Of a stretch of 64,000 nucleotides of DNA, positions 42,665 to 54,535 are shown one piece after another (position 1 is the stretch's first letter; each line of letters starts with the position of its first letter). Location of the stretch: positions 186,001-250,000 of the forward strand of contig CM066309.1 in NCBI GenBank assembly GCA_033807695.1. The letters are read 5' to 3'. Source of the DNA: Daedaleopsis sinensis. Its lineage: Eukaryota; Basidiomycota; Agaricomycetes; Polyporales; Polyporaceae. The notes below the pieces were generated by a model. The model saw only the letters and a list, made by a program, of their open reading frames with translations. It was not told where the DNA came from and ran no database searches. The translations under genes were made by a program, and so were the position numbers.

Positions 42665-44288
42665 ATGAGGTCTGTCAATGAGCTTTCGTGTCGCAGTTCT
42701 GCAGCAATAGAAGTGGCAGTTCAAGAGCGAAGAGACAGTGTTCAAGTCTGGAGTGAGAACCTCGCTCGGCTATTAGACCAAAGCCAGATGTTAGGCGAGG
42801 TCGCATACCCTCCGCATGTCAATCGGTCGCCTGGCTGGGCTGCCCTGAAACGTTGCATACGTGTACACCATTGCAAAGTGTCGGAGCAGAACGACAGAGT
42901 TGGCCATCACATATACTGCAGGGGCCTTCGGCAATATTCAACACCTTTTCCCCCACTTTTGCAGCACTCAGTTTATTGTTGCAGACTTGTTTCGTCATTG
43001 AAGTTGAACCTCTGCCTCTGATAGGCAGCTATGTCCTATCTCACTCAACTCCGTCAAGATGCAGAAAGGTACCGTGAGTATATGGAATATATTTTCGATT
43101 AAACAACGTACCCATGTCCCGACAGAGAAGCTGCTCCAAGACTATATGGAAAGCTTGGTGGATAGTAAAATCCCTTATCAACAGCTGGCTAGCATGGAGC
43201 AGGTACTTCAGATCTTGGTGTCCTCAATATTCTTCTGCTCAATGTTCTTGCAGATGAATAACCCCTCAACCATGGCCGAGCTGTGCGAAAGGAACAACGG
43301 GAGGACGATGCTACTCACTTATCCAAGGAGGGGGGGAGATGAGATTGAGGAAGTCATCTTAAAGGTTCAGGGATACTTGCTGGACTATAAGCTTCCACCA
43401 ATCCGCCGCACCGAGTGAGTCTTCACTGCATACCTTGTAATCATCATACCTTGAGCTGTGCATACTGCCAGCATTCCCCGAAACGCAAAACGTCTCATCG
43501 AGATGAAGCAACACGTCACTTTGAGCGGTCTTGGGGCTTCGCATTTCGATCAAGCTGTTCATGGTGTGGGTGCTGTGTACCAAATGTTCAACGCAGAGCT
43601 CCAACGACGTGGATGCGAGCTTCGGCCATGGACGCCAAGCAGGGATGCAACCCATCTAGCACTCACCTTCTCTAACCGATACTTCACTTCGATCAAAGCC
43701 TCAGAAGGGGAGCCGCCCATCGATCTTCACAGCACCATAGACCCCTTGGATGTGGTCTCTCCTCTCCTTCGCAGTGAGGTACACATTTTAGAGAATGTTG
43801 TTGAGTACTGGATGCAATCAGAGAACCAGCCGTGAGTGCATCAAGAAGCTATACGTCTTCCCACTTCTGATACAAAGGGTCATTTAGGTACACCTACTCA
43901 GTCATCAAGCCGGAAATGCTGTACCACAGCAACATGGTGGAGGTCCAGGTGACCTTTCATGCTGTCCGAGTCGGTCGCCAAGAATATCTATTCCTTCCAA
44001 AGCTGCGGGCAATCTGTCTGTTGAACCGAGTAGCGGAACGTGTGAGTGGTAGACCTTGCAGAATTTTTGAGACTTTCTACTGACACTTATGCTCCTCAGG
44101 AATATAATGCCGCTGCTATTCGAGCTCTCAGTAACCGTGTTGTGTCACCTCTAAAGAAGATCAAGCGCAAGGTGGGATACGGTCACTCCAGCGATGACTC
44201 TCAGGCAGAAGAAGAGAATGCACCTCAGAACCAGATGAAGCGGCTCTGCATCACGCCGATGGCTGACGCAGATAGCCTGATGTCTTAG
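42665..44288 (+). CDS. Multi-exon gene, unknown function
   Basis: About six exons with matching phases. The 5' part is less certain: a hydrophobic segment (IFNTFSPTFAALSLLLQTCF, 42930-42995) precedes GSYVLSHSTPSRCR. The exons after it are firm: KLLQDYMESLVDSKIPYQQL; MNNPSTMAELCERNNGRTML; a large exon 43475-43832 with LGASHFDQAVHGVGAVYQMF; YSVIKPEMLYHSNMVEVQVT; and a last exon with a basic patch (PLKKIKRKVGYG) and an acidic stretch, stop 44286-44288. The product is about 400 residues. The family is not recognised. It is divergent from the gene ending at 38994 (ATGs 355 bases apart) and convergent with the dioxygenase gene (stops about 105 bases apart). Confidence 0.55.
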
Positions 44289-44393
44289 AGATGCAGCGAT
44301 CAACATAGCATTCACGGTAGAATAATCAATCGATCTAATATATCTTCAACTTTCTTATGCTACTACAACAACACAAATCAAATATCCCTAAGC

Positions 44394-47300
44394 TTAGACT
44401 TGCTTGGCTCTGCCCTTGCCCTTGCCCTTGCCTTTGCCTTTCGCTCCGCTCCCCGGTGTCTCCAACTCCTCTAAGTCATCCATGCTACTCTCACCGACGC
44501 GACGCTGGACCCTTTGATACTTACATAGCAGATGCTCCACCATAATACCGTCAAACGTGATTAACGTCTTCTCCTCGGCCGTCAACTCCCTGTCAAGAAA
44601 CGCATAGACCTGCTTGAAGGCAACAATAGTGTCGGCCTCGGAGGATGATGGACCGCAGTGGGGAGAGAGGACTGCAAGACAGCGTCGTGAGCCAAGGTTG
44701 TTTGAGTGGATGATGCTTCCGAGTTCGTGCAAGGTAGGTTTAGCAACCTTCCCTGCATAAACAAGGTCTGCGGTGAGGAGGTAGGACGTCAGGACACCAA
44801 AGAGGGGGAGGATCTTCAATGTCTTCCGAGAGCCGGATGGTGTGAGGACTTTCTTGCTGGACTGCAGCCACTGAAGGCAGGAGGCGAATGAGACTTGGCT
44901 GGATGGACACTCGGCACAGAACCGAGCCCACAGCTCTTCACTCTCGAAGAATGGAACGACCTTATCGAGGGTGGTGACTCGCTGGGCTTGAGCGGTGCCA
45001 TAGCAGGCCATGTTGACCATCCATGCGACAGATTTAGTTGTACCGTCGTAGCCGCCGTTCTCAAGGAACGTATCCCAAGCAGCGACATCTTCGAAGTACC
45101 CGAGGGTATGGCCTCCGTGTAGAGCTGGCGAGTCGAAGAGATAAGCACGGGACAGAGCTTGACTAGCAAAAGCCCCCGATGCGTTGACAAGAGTGGAATG
45201 GAAAGGCCCGCCTTCTCCAGTTAGAGTGCGACGTGAAGGGGCGTGCTCGCGAAAGGGGAGGTAATGGTCAAGATGAGACGCAACAAGTGTCTGGACAGCG
45301 CTGTGCGTGGCGGTTGGGTCGTCAAGAAGTGGGATGAGTTGACGCACAAAAGCAAGCAGGGAGCGCAAGGAGCGAGAGGGGATGACGTCTTCATTGCCGG
45401 TTGCGATGGAGGGGCCGTGCACGGAAGAGACTGCCGGGGGTGCGCGCGAGTAGCGGAGAGCTAAGGAGATGGCAGGTATGACTGGACAGCCACTGCCGAT
45501 CTGCAGTTGTTGAGCGACGAGGGTGTTGAATGCCTCCATGGCCAGGCTACAACTGTTGATGGTGTGGGATATCGCTTGAAGGACCTCAGCTTCAATGCTA
45601 AGTGGATTGCTGGCAGAACATGAACGAAGGGAGTCGAGGAACGGATTGAGCATGGAGATCTTCAAAGAGTTATGCCTTTGATTGGGTGTACCAAGCAAGC
45701 GGGCCTTGATGTTTTGGTGAACTCGCCATACGTCGGGGAAGAGAAGGATGTCGACGTTCTGGAGGGTTCTGACCATATATACGACAAAGTAAGCCGCCAA
45801 GAGGTAGGTGTTGGAGGGGAAGGACAGCCAGCAGCGTATGATTCGGACGACTTCGGCAGTGAGCTCTTGCACAACAGCCTCCCCGCTCATGGAGTAGTTT
45901 GACGATCGGAAGACGCGAGCAGTAGCCTGAGTAACGGTGACGTTTGGAAGGTAGCGAGAGACGTTCAGATCGCCAGCCCTGCGCTGAGACCAGAGGATGT
46001 AGACGTCCTCGATGAGCATAGTGAGCCAATCAGCGTCGACGGCTGCAGTGATACCCTTCTGGAGGGATGTGATGACATTGCGAGCACGAACAACGCAATC
46101 TTGAGTAAGCCACATCCATGCAGCTGCGTTGGAGACCATGAGTCTTCTACGCTCCAGTGCGATCGTGAACTCCGAGACGTCCACGAGTTCGGCATGTGAT
46201 TGCCAGACACGCCAGAGATCAGCCACATCATGGGCGAAAGCGACTGTCTCGCGCGGTGTGTCGGCCAGACTCCTGAAGAATGTGTCGATCGCTCCCGAAC
46301 CATCCACAAGTTGGACATTTGCTAATGCTGCAGCAAAGCGTTCAGACCGCTCAAGCTCCCTGCTGAGATTTGGAAGTGCGACGATGTCGAGGACATTTTC
46401 AAAGGCTACACAGTGGTAAGTATCCCAATGTTATAAACACAGACGGGAACATACTCTGAAGGTTTCCCTCTGAGGGTGAAAGGCCATTGGAAGAGTCCGG
46501 CTCGCTATCAGCTAGAACAAGGACTAGTCAATCCCAAGGGCATGTATAAACGTAAGATAAAGAGACTTACACAGTAACGGGCCGCTCAAATCGTCCTCTG
46601 CAAAGATGTTGACCACGCTGTTGCCAAAGTCGCTATTGTCCTCAAACGTTGCAGCAATCGAGCAAATCTGAGCATTCTCGTTCACGACGCTGCACGCTGG
46701 CAGGCAACTTGTTAGTATTCCACTACTCTATACACTGTTAACGTGATCTACGAACAGGACGGAGCAGACCGGGGCACAGACGCTGTATCAGTGACGCTAA
46801 GCGGCTGAAGCTGTTTGGCAAGCTGGCCTACAGCCTCCTCGTCCGAGTCTTCAGAGGGGTTGTCGCTCTGAACGTCGGCTGTACAGCACATTAGTTAGCA
46901 TTACAACACCGAGATAGTAGTACAGAGTAAACGAACATTGAAGAGCCCCGCCTTGGATGCGTAAACGTTTCGATCGTCGGACTCCAGGCTCCTCAACAGC
47001 ATAAGACGACCCTGAGCTGCTAGCCTGTGCATTAGATGGTTGGATTGATGGCTGGGGGTCCTCCAGGGCCTTGCGCTTGCGTGAGCTTTTGCGCATCGTA
47101 GCACCCGACGCATCATCGCGGTTGGATCCCCCAGAAGACTTGTCTGTTGGATATGAGTTAGCGAGAACCTGTATAACAAATGTAAGAAGCGCACTAGAAC
47201 GGTTCTCGGTGAATACAAAATGAGGCAGGAAACGACCGTGCTTGATCTTGTGCTCGCTCCACTTCGCAACGCTATCCTGGCGTGTGCAGCCAAAGTCTGA

Positions 47301-49133
47301 AGAAGTGTGAGTAGATCCAGGGTGCAAGTCCCAGGCCGTAGGGCTAATACGACGTCCATTCTCGTCTTCGAGGGACATGGCCGCGCGAAGGTGCTCGAAG
47401 TCAAGTTGGAAGTTCAGCTCGTCAGGGATCTGCTTCGTAAGGTAGTGCAGCAGCTCCCCAGACGCACGATACACAAAGTCGAGGTACGCTTGGCGAGTAG
47501 TCAACCAAGGGCCGTCTGCGATCCAGCTGGCGTTATTCGTCCTCGCCTCCACGTTGTCGTAGCTATGAGGGCTGTTAGTCAATACCAGCCTGCACACTAC
47601 TTGGATTCAGCACGTACAACGGGTCTTTCATCTCTGGAGTGATTGCAAGGAGTTCGCCCTTCGGTAGTGCAGCGAGAGCGACAAGGGCAGAGCCATCGAG
47701 CATAGGCGACGAGGGGTAGGCAACCCCAACAAACCGATAGGAGCGCTTGGAAGGCTGGACGCCAGGAGGGGATGTGGGAGGGAAGCCGCCGTGGTAGCGT
47801 AGTCCAGAGAAGCAGCAACTAACGAGTCCTTTGAGGACTATACAGCAATATATTGAGTACATACAACTACAACGCAGACAAAACAACAGGATAGTCCGCA
47901 CCGATGGCCACACCGAGCTCTGCGATCATGAAGTATCCGGGGTTGTCCTTGGGCTCGAGGTCGCTCATGGCGATCATGCAAGTGTACCCACCAGCCGAGT
48001 CATGCTGGTCGACATGTTTTCCAGCGAACTGACCAAGGTCACTCTTGAACTGCGACGCTGGAATAAAAAGTGAGCAATGATATGTAAACAATGCGCGTTG
48101 AACGTACCAGCAAGAGTGTCAGCGGGCTTCGTGGCAGCGATGTTGAGCTGCATCGTAGGGAATGCGTAATTGCCCTCATAGCCCACTCGCGGGAGGTTGG
48201 TGACCTCAGCCTGGAGGCGGAGCACATCCGCTATCTCTTTCGGACCTGTCTCGACACTAGCGATGGCAATGGGAGCCATAGCCTACATGGAACGAGGTGA
48301 GAAGACATGGCTAGGGGTAGCATGTGTAGCGAACGAGCTTACCTGCAAGGTCTGAAGGCGGAGCTCATGGTGCTCAGTCGCCTGTCCACCCAGGACCTTT
48401 GCACCAACGGTAGGACCAGCCAGGTTCTTCTGAACCTGGTAGCTCTGAGCCAGGCTGTACGCACGGTCCGAATTCGCGATATGGACGGCATTGACGTGCC
48501 GCTCCCAGGCGATACCACCAGCGTACTCGCCGTCGATGATGACAGGCTTGCCCGGGGTACGGTCTTCAGGCTGCCCCAAGATGGCGTCACGAGCAGCGGC
48601 AATTCCAGCTTCATGATCGGCAGAGAGGGCGCCCCTAAGCCCAAGGAATGCAACGTTGATAGGTGATTTCAAGAGACAAACAAGGAAACTTACTGTGGGG
48701 TCACCCACACCTGCACAACGTCGTCCATGGCCATGCCTGAGCCCCACATATCTCTGGCAAAGATGTAGTCGCCAGGAAATAGCTCCAGGTAGCCTGTAAC
48801 CAGTTAGCTCTGACACATAACGTCGGTGAAGACCAACTACTCACCAGCAGCTTGCACAGCCTCTTGAGTACCGTCGGGAAGGACCACCTCCTTAACAAAG
48901 TCCAAGTATTCGAGCATTGCACTCTTGTCGGTGTTCTCCATGTACACATAGACATTCTGAGTCGTCTTGACATGGGCAAGAAGGGGGTGAGAGTTGATGC
49001 GGTACAGGAGAGGGAAGCGAGCATCGCGACCGGCGAGGACAATCTCCTCTGCCCCAGAAGGTGGGTGTAAGGGCTGACGAAGAGGGGCTACAACAGACGT
49101 CAATGTACCAGACTCTGTTGAGGCCACTGGCAT
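44394..49133 (-). CDS. TET/JBP-like 2OG-Fe(II) dioxygenase with long C-terminal region
   Basis: Predicted dioxygenase of the TET/JBP type, which oxidises 5-methylcytosine or thymine in DNA. Exon 1 (49133-48845) begins MPVASTESGTL. Exon phases match through GYLELFPGDYIFARDMWGSG, a block with GIAAARDAILGQPEDRT and ERHVNAVHIANSDRAYS, and then the catalytic exons: GKHVDQHDSAGGYTCMIAMS (HxD iron ligands, about 48012-48020), FMIAELGVAIG, CCFSGLRYHGGFPPTSPPGV (distal His) and SYRFVGVAYP (2OG-binding Arg). Later exons hold YDNVEARTNNASWIADGPWL, a nuclear-type basic region (RKSSRKRKALEDP, RRSKRLRIQ), an acidic linker and a final 650-residue helical exon ending in a GKGKGKGKG tail. The total is about 1,300 residues. 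The iron and 2OG residues are all present. Substrate and activity are inference from family resemblance. Confidence 0.6.
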
Positions 49134-49595
49134 AGAACGTACTGGCACCTGGGGCTTCAGACATAGTGACCAGGGCTGAGCGATGCAAAGGAGGAGCGTA
49201 GTAGCTGAGAGAGGCACACACAAGGGCAAGCAGGTAAGAGAGAGTTGCAGGAGCGAAAACCGGGGGGGTGAAATCGTCAGCAGAGCAAGAAGTGGTCTTA
49301 TCTTGCAAAAGAGGCAGGGACACTAGGTGAGTCAGAGCGATGAGACAAACGATCGGGAAATGCTTAGGCCTGTACCTGGCTCCATACTTACTTGAAGGAT
49401 ATTGAGCAGCGTCTTTTATATATCACAAGTAGAACGCCAGTCACCAACTGAACTAGCAATACGGCACACAAAGTTAGCATTTAGACATACTAGAGAGAAC
49501 GCTGCAGCTTAAGTTGCAGATGTACAAGGGTTTGTTAAGTAGACGTTTCAGCTGGGAGCCTCATGATTGGCTGCTTCAGCGATCACATGATCAGA

Positions 49596-49649
49596 GTCCA
49601 AACCAAATGTCGTCGATGCAATTTTCCATCGACGACATTTGGTTTGGAC
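49596..49649. repeat. Perfect 23-base inverted repeat (hairpin), 8-base loop
   Basis: Left arm 49596-49618 starting gtccaaaccaaatgtcg, loop 49619-49626 (caattttc), right arm 49627-49649. No mismatch was found. It lies upstream of the dioxygenase gene, in otherwise gene-free DNA. Confidence 0.9.
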
Positions 49650-50144
49650 ATTAAAAATATCTGGGCTAGGCCCCAAGAAGAGATACTACCAGGCCCAGCC
49701 CCACCCAGTACTTACCTGGCCAAGCTGGTCTAAGTTTGTAAGTTTGACGGTTTTCCTACAGGTCGTCAAAGAGGTCGAACACTTATCGTATTTTAATCAG
49801 TACCCATTATCTGTGAGGCTGATATTTACAAAGTACAATACACCGTCTCGGATAGACGTACTCTACATAATCATTATGGACTAGAAGGCGTGCACCCCCC
49901 TGTCTATACAGCGGGTGGTAATGCCAAACGTATGTGCACCCCTCTACACCACGGGTGTGCCAGCCCAACATGTACACAATGATAACAAGGGGGGCGAGTC
50001 TTGCACGAATCGCGGGGATAGAGAACGAGACAGGGAAGCGACTTACCTGATCGCTACAGCCCTTATCCTGCATGTACTCACCTTCCCTCTACAGATACGG
50101 CACTCCACGGAGCAAGGCGTAGTCGCACAGCAGCAGAGACGAGA
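49650..50144. other. No gene seen; partial direct repeat
   Basis: Between the hairpin and the large inverted repeat I see no coding exon. Two imperfect copies of a unit of roughly 45 bases (gtgcacccc ... gggtgg/gtgtgcc ... caa) occur at about 49889-49935 and 49932-49975. Confidence 0.35.
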
Positions 50145-51330
50145 GTGAGGGGAGAGTCGAGGGCGACAGCAGCGATGTCGAAGAGGGTGGGGGCAAGGAC
50201 GATGGCGGCGACGGGGACGACAACGTTGCGGGGTCGGCGGCGAGGACGACGGCGGCGGCGAGGACGACGGTTGGTGGCGAGGACGACGGCGGCGGCGAGG
50301 ACGACGGCGGCAGCGAGGACGACGGTTGGTGGCGAGGACGACGGCGGCAGCGAGGACGACGGTTGGTGGCGAGGACGACGGCGGCGGCGAGGACGACGGT
50401 TGGTGGCGAGGACGACGGCGGCGGCGAGGACGACGGTTGGTGGCGAGGACGACGGCGGCGGCGAGGACGACGGCGGCGTTGAGGATGACGGTGTCGAGGA
50501 GGGGGTCGCAACTCTCGGGCCGTTTAATGCACCCGAGGTGGACGGAGGAGGAGGAGGTGGTGGTGGTAAGAAGACAAGAAGGGTGTCGGACTTCGCCGCA
50601 GAAGTCCAGGCCAGCCTGCCCGGAACTGGCCACGTGGGTCATGACGTAGCGTCCGGCCCCAGGCCCGGGCTCCCCGTAGCGCCTGCACAGCCACAGCCAT
50701 GTGCGATGCACATGGCTCCCACGTGGCCCGGACTTGTGCGACCGTCCGGCCCCAGGCCCGGGCTCCCCGTAGCGCCTGCACAGCCACAGCCATGTGCGAT
50801 GCACATGGCTCCCACGTGGCCCGCTGGACTTGTGCGACCAAGTCAGTCGCCTCTCTTGTTCTACTACCACCACCTCCTCCTCCTCCTCCTCCGTCCACCT
50901 CGGGTGCGTTAAACGACCCGAGCGTCAACGCCTCTCCTCCTCGACACCGTCTCCACCGTCTCTACCGTCGTCCTCGACACCGCCGTCGTCCTCACCGCCG
51001 TCGTCCTCACCGCCGTCGTCCTCGCCGCCGTCGTCCTCGCCGCCGTCGTCCTCGCCGCCGTCGTCCTCGCCGCCGTCGTCCTCGCCGCCGTCGTCCTCGC
51101 CGCCCTCGCCGCCCCTCCCCACCACTCCGGTAGTCCCCGCCGCCGCCGCCGTCCTCGCGACCAACCCCGCTACCGCTGTCGCCCCTGCCGCCGCTGTCGT
51201 CTCCACCGCCGCCGTCGTCCCCGCCGCCGCCGTCGTCCCTGCCGCCGCCGTCATCCCTGCCGCCACTGTCGTCCTTGCCGCCGCCACCGTTTGGACCACT
51301 CCCTCCCCGCTTACTCACGCTCTACGGTGT
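50145..51330. repeat. Large imperfect inverted repeat of GGC/GAC-rich DNA
   Basis: The left arm (about 50150-50600) is built of ggcgaggacgacggcggc units and ends in ccgtttaatgcacccgaggt. The right arm (about 50850-51320) is its reverse complement, starting with the inverted acctcgggtgcgttaaacg at 50895-50915. The spacer holds the direct repeat at 50651-50839. Long ORFs on several frames here encode Arg/Gly/Asp or Ser/Pro runs produced by the repeat and are not called as genes. Confidence 0.8.
50651..50839 (+). repeat. Two tandem copies of a 93-96-base unit with internal palindromes
   Basis: Copies at 50651-50743 and 50744-50839 differ mainly by a ctg insertion. Each contains agccatgtgc gat gcacatggct (50695-50717 and 50789-50811), a perfect palindrome with 10-base arms. 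Confidence 0.9.
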
Positions 51331-51847
51331 GTATAAACAGCCATAGAACGTTTGTATAGCTGTAAGCCCGCGTCACTACCCGTCCGACTTCAAAGCCTGG
51401 CCCGGTTTCTACCTCCTTCCCTTTCCTTGGGCGACATCTGGTCTGTTTGGTAAACATTCAAAGGGTAAGTTGGTAGATAGTGCATTGTTATAGATATATA
51501 GGTTGTGATTAAATGTGATAGCCTTATAACTAACTCGTAGGTTTAGAATTTGAAGCTCGAACACTACAAGGTAAGGACGGCACGGTAATAATAAGCACTT
51601 AATCGACCTGGCACACTAGATCTTTGAACGCACCAAGACCTCGGTAAGTCATCTGCAAGGCTACACTGTTGAACGCGCAGACTCGTGGGTAAGTAATGTG
51701 AGTAAGTTTTTGTGAACGAACGAAACATAACTTGAATGACTTAGGTGATTTGAACGAACGTCCGGCCCCTTTGTGTGAGATTCTATATTGCAATGATTGA
51801 ATTGATCTTATAACACTTTCAATAGAGCAATCCCGCATTGAATCACA

Positions 51848-54535
51848 ATGGCTGCAGTGTCTATTAACCCGTCGACTGAGCAATGGTAAGACTTTGTGTA
51901 TAGTTTAATGACTGTTTTATAACATAAGGTTAGGCGAGAGCGCGTGTACACGTTCAGCGACGCCGAGAAAGCCGTCTACACTGTCGTGAACGTCCCAGAT
52001 CGTATATATCTGCCAACCAGGGTTGAGAGAAACCCGATAGATATGGCAACACTGCGCAACCTGCTGCAGCCTCAATACTCCGTGCATCAGGTACCAGAGG
52101 CTCCATACCTTCTCAAAGTAAACACAGCGAACGACTGCCTGCTCTCCTTCCTCGCTCTCAATTCAAGTGCCTTGGAGCCAGTGGAGTACGCGCGCTTGGA
52201 GTGGGGACTCTCTCTAGGTGTGCGCAAATCATGGAGAGGGCTCGAGCAAGCATTAGGGAAAATTGCAGACGAGCTACTGCTGTTTGCCAACCCAAACGCT
52301 GAATGGGGAATCATGGCGCGCTGGTCGCACTGGCCTGACCCTGAGCAATTCGGCTACCTCAAATTTCACGGCACACGTAACGCCGCGAAAGCTGCAATTC
52401 TTCAATCCCGGGACGCCTTCGCTTTTCTCGCTGCCCGCTGCACTCTCGCGATCGCGCTATGGAGCAGGGGCCCTAATCCGTATGCATGGATCCCGCACCT
52501 CGCGAAGTTGAACGTACACCCATCATGGATAGATGGGATCCAATCCTCCGTCATCTCGCAGTTTGCCCACTCGCTTCGCGTCGGTACAGTCATTGATCCC
52601 TTCGAATACGGTGCCCTCTCCCACATCACCGCCCTCCGCAGAGCAAAAGTGCCAGTCTTTGTACGATGGGGTCACAAAAAAGCTAACGTCGACAACGTGT
52701 GTGCCCAGTATCCCTTCATGGCCGAATTTAGTCCAATTGGACGAGATGGTGCGAACGCCGCTGTGAATCCTCCCCTCCCCCATGCTCTGCATCATTACCT
52801 TCTGTGGCACAACAACGTCTCCCGAATGCACCCTTTCAAGGCAGGGATTGGCTTACGGAAACCTACGGGTCCTTTCCAGCAGCCCGGAGAGAGCGGCGCG
52901 CATTTTGTGACGCGTATGCGTGCCCGTGCACAGGCTGCTATGGCGAACGAGTCTGAAGCTCAGCGAGCGCGTCGTCTCAGACGGGAGCAAGTAGCTGCAA
53001 GCGGGGATTTGCCTCCACCATGGGTGCCCGTCCACGTGTGGCTCAAAGCAAGCGATCTCGACCAGGACATCCGTCCGGATTGGGCCGACCTCGACATCCG
53101 GGTGCGTGTAGACAGCAGCGCAGTCCCTGGCCTCTGGAGCACTCACGGCACCGCTCACCGGTTCTACAACTGGTACTTTGACGAATGGGATCTCGGCGCT
53201 CAAGACCAGACAGATACAGCTCCCATGCACGCCAACGCTGTCGAGAACCTCCAGGACTTTAACTGGCAGCCTGTCAATCTTGCAGACATGATGTCTGATG
53301 CTCTCCCCTTCCTTTTCCATCCTCAGCTGCCGCATTCTGGATCGTCGACGTTGGTGCACGTCTCTGAGTCGTTCATCGAGGAGTACTACGGCCTCGTCCC
53401 CTCACATGCTCTGCTGGACGCCGACTGCAAGGAGTATCTCCCCCATGTTCATAAGGTCCTCGGGCTGGAGCCAGATGACCCTCGGGTTACAGACAGGGTC
53501 GCACGGAAAACCTACGCAGGGTTCATCTGGGCAGTTCTGAATGGGCAGCTCGGTTGCGAGGGAGTACAGCACTGTTGGGATCTAGACAGCCGCTCGGCGG
53601 GTTACCTGCTCAACCAGCCAGGGCTACAGGAGCGAGTCGGACGAATCACAGCAGCTCCAGTCACTGAACGTGCAAAAACAGCGCTGTTCTTCGTGCAGTT
53701 CAAGGCCGACCCTCATAATCTCGGCTGGATTCTAGCCGCTGATGCCCGGGTCGTACTATACCTGCTTCGCAGAGTCACCATAGCGACCAGTGCAGATGCC
53801 GCGACTGCTCTTGTGGCCGCAGGCCTCCCATTTCATACCCTCAGGCTCTCGGCGTCCTCCGGTGAACCGTCTTATGCCGTCACCCTCTTTGGCTACATCT
53901 CCCCGTTCATCTTCCGTCGCCAGAGCTACAGACACACCCCTGCAGACTACGAGAGCTATGAGCTCAGGGTGCTCCGGCTGCTCCAACGGCACCATATACG
54001 TGCTGTTCTCATGGCCGGGGGTATAATCTGGCGGATTGCAATGGAGGTGATCGGCTATGGGGGCGAAGATCTGCGAGAGAGAATGCTGCAAAGCGTCCTC
54101 TCTGGGCCATCCGATGCAGATGAGCACCATGCAGCGTTCGTCCGTGTACAGCCAGACATGTTCTACATGGACGACAGCCTGGACACAGACGCTGAGAATG
54201 TCTTCAGCGGTCTCTGTAAGCTCTACACAGGTATGCAGCCTGAGTAGCCTCATTCCATATATTTTAATACTAAATGGTATACAGAGCAAGGAGACCAGAC
54301 AGAGGATACGTCATGGTGGCCAAAGCAGTCTCATTGGATAGGCTCTGGTATGGACACCGGGATCTGGTCGCCTTGGAATGAGGCATGGTTTCAACGCAGA
54401 TTGAGGGACATTCGGGCTGGACGCGCAGGGATGGTGAATGCTGGCAAATGGAGATCAATGTTGACTATGTATCGGGCTGCAAATCATGTAGCAAAGGACC
54501 TCAGACGTGCAAGTGAATCTTTCTTACTTGTGTAG
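51848..54535 (+). CDS. Lineage-specific Agaricomycete protein, unknown function
   Basis: Three exons: 51848-51885, 51934-54230 and 54285-54535, with GT-AG introns and consistent phases; the product is about 860 residues. The start MAAVSINPSTEQW comes from the small first exon. Blocks in the body: HPSWIDGIQSSVISQFAHSL, KVPVFVRWG, ESGAHFVTRMRARAQAAMAN with a basic RARRLRREQ run, VPVHVWLKASDLDQDI, and GTAHRFYNWYFDEWDLGAQD. The last exon carries DTSWWPKQSHWIGSGMDTG and WSPWNEAWFQRRLRDIRAG. From memory these blocks match a large family of hypothetical proteins that is multi-copy in mushroom-forming fungi and of no known function. Multi-copy status and the repeats upstream hint at mobility. No catalytic motif is recognised. 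Confidence 0.7.

Noticed and set aside
44394..46307. The 637-codon frame treated as a separate gene.
   Set aside because: Upstream exons join it in phase and carry the same gene on from the dioxygenase region, so one gene is the simpler model.
50145..51336. Several long overlapping ORFs rich in Arg/Gly, Asp/Gly or Ser/Pro.
   Set aside because: They are produced on every frame by GGC/GAC triplet repeats and have no start context, splice sites or complex sequence.
38994..54535. A KDZ transposase next to the TET/JBP-like gene.
   Set aside because: I looked for its cysteine-cluster and RNase H-fold motifs in all neighbouring genes and saw none; the association cannot be claimed here.
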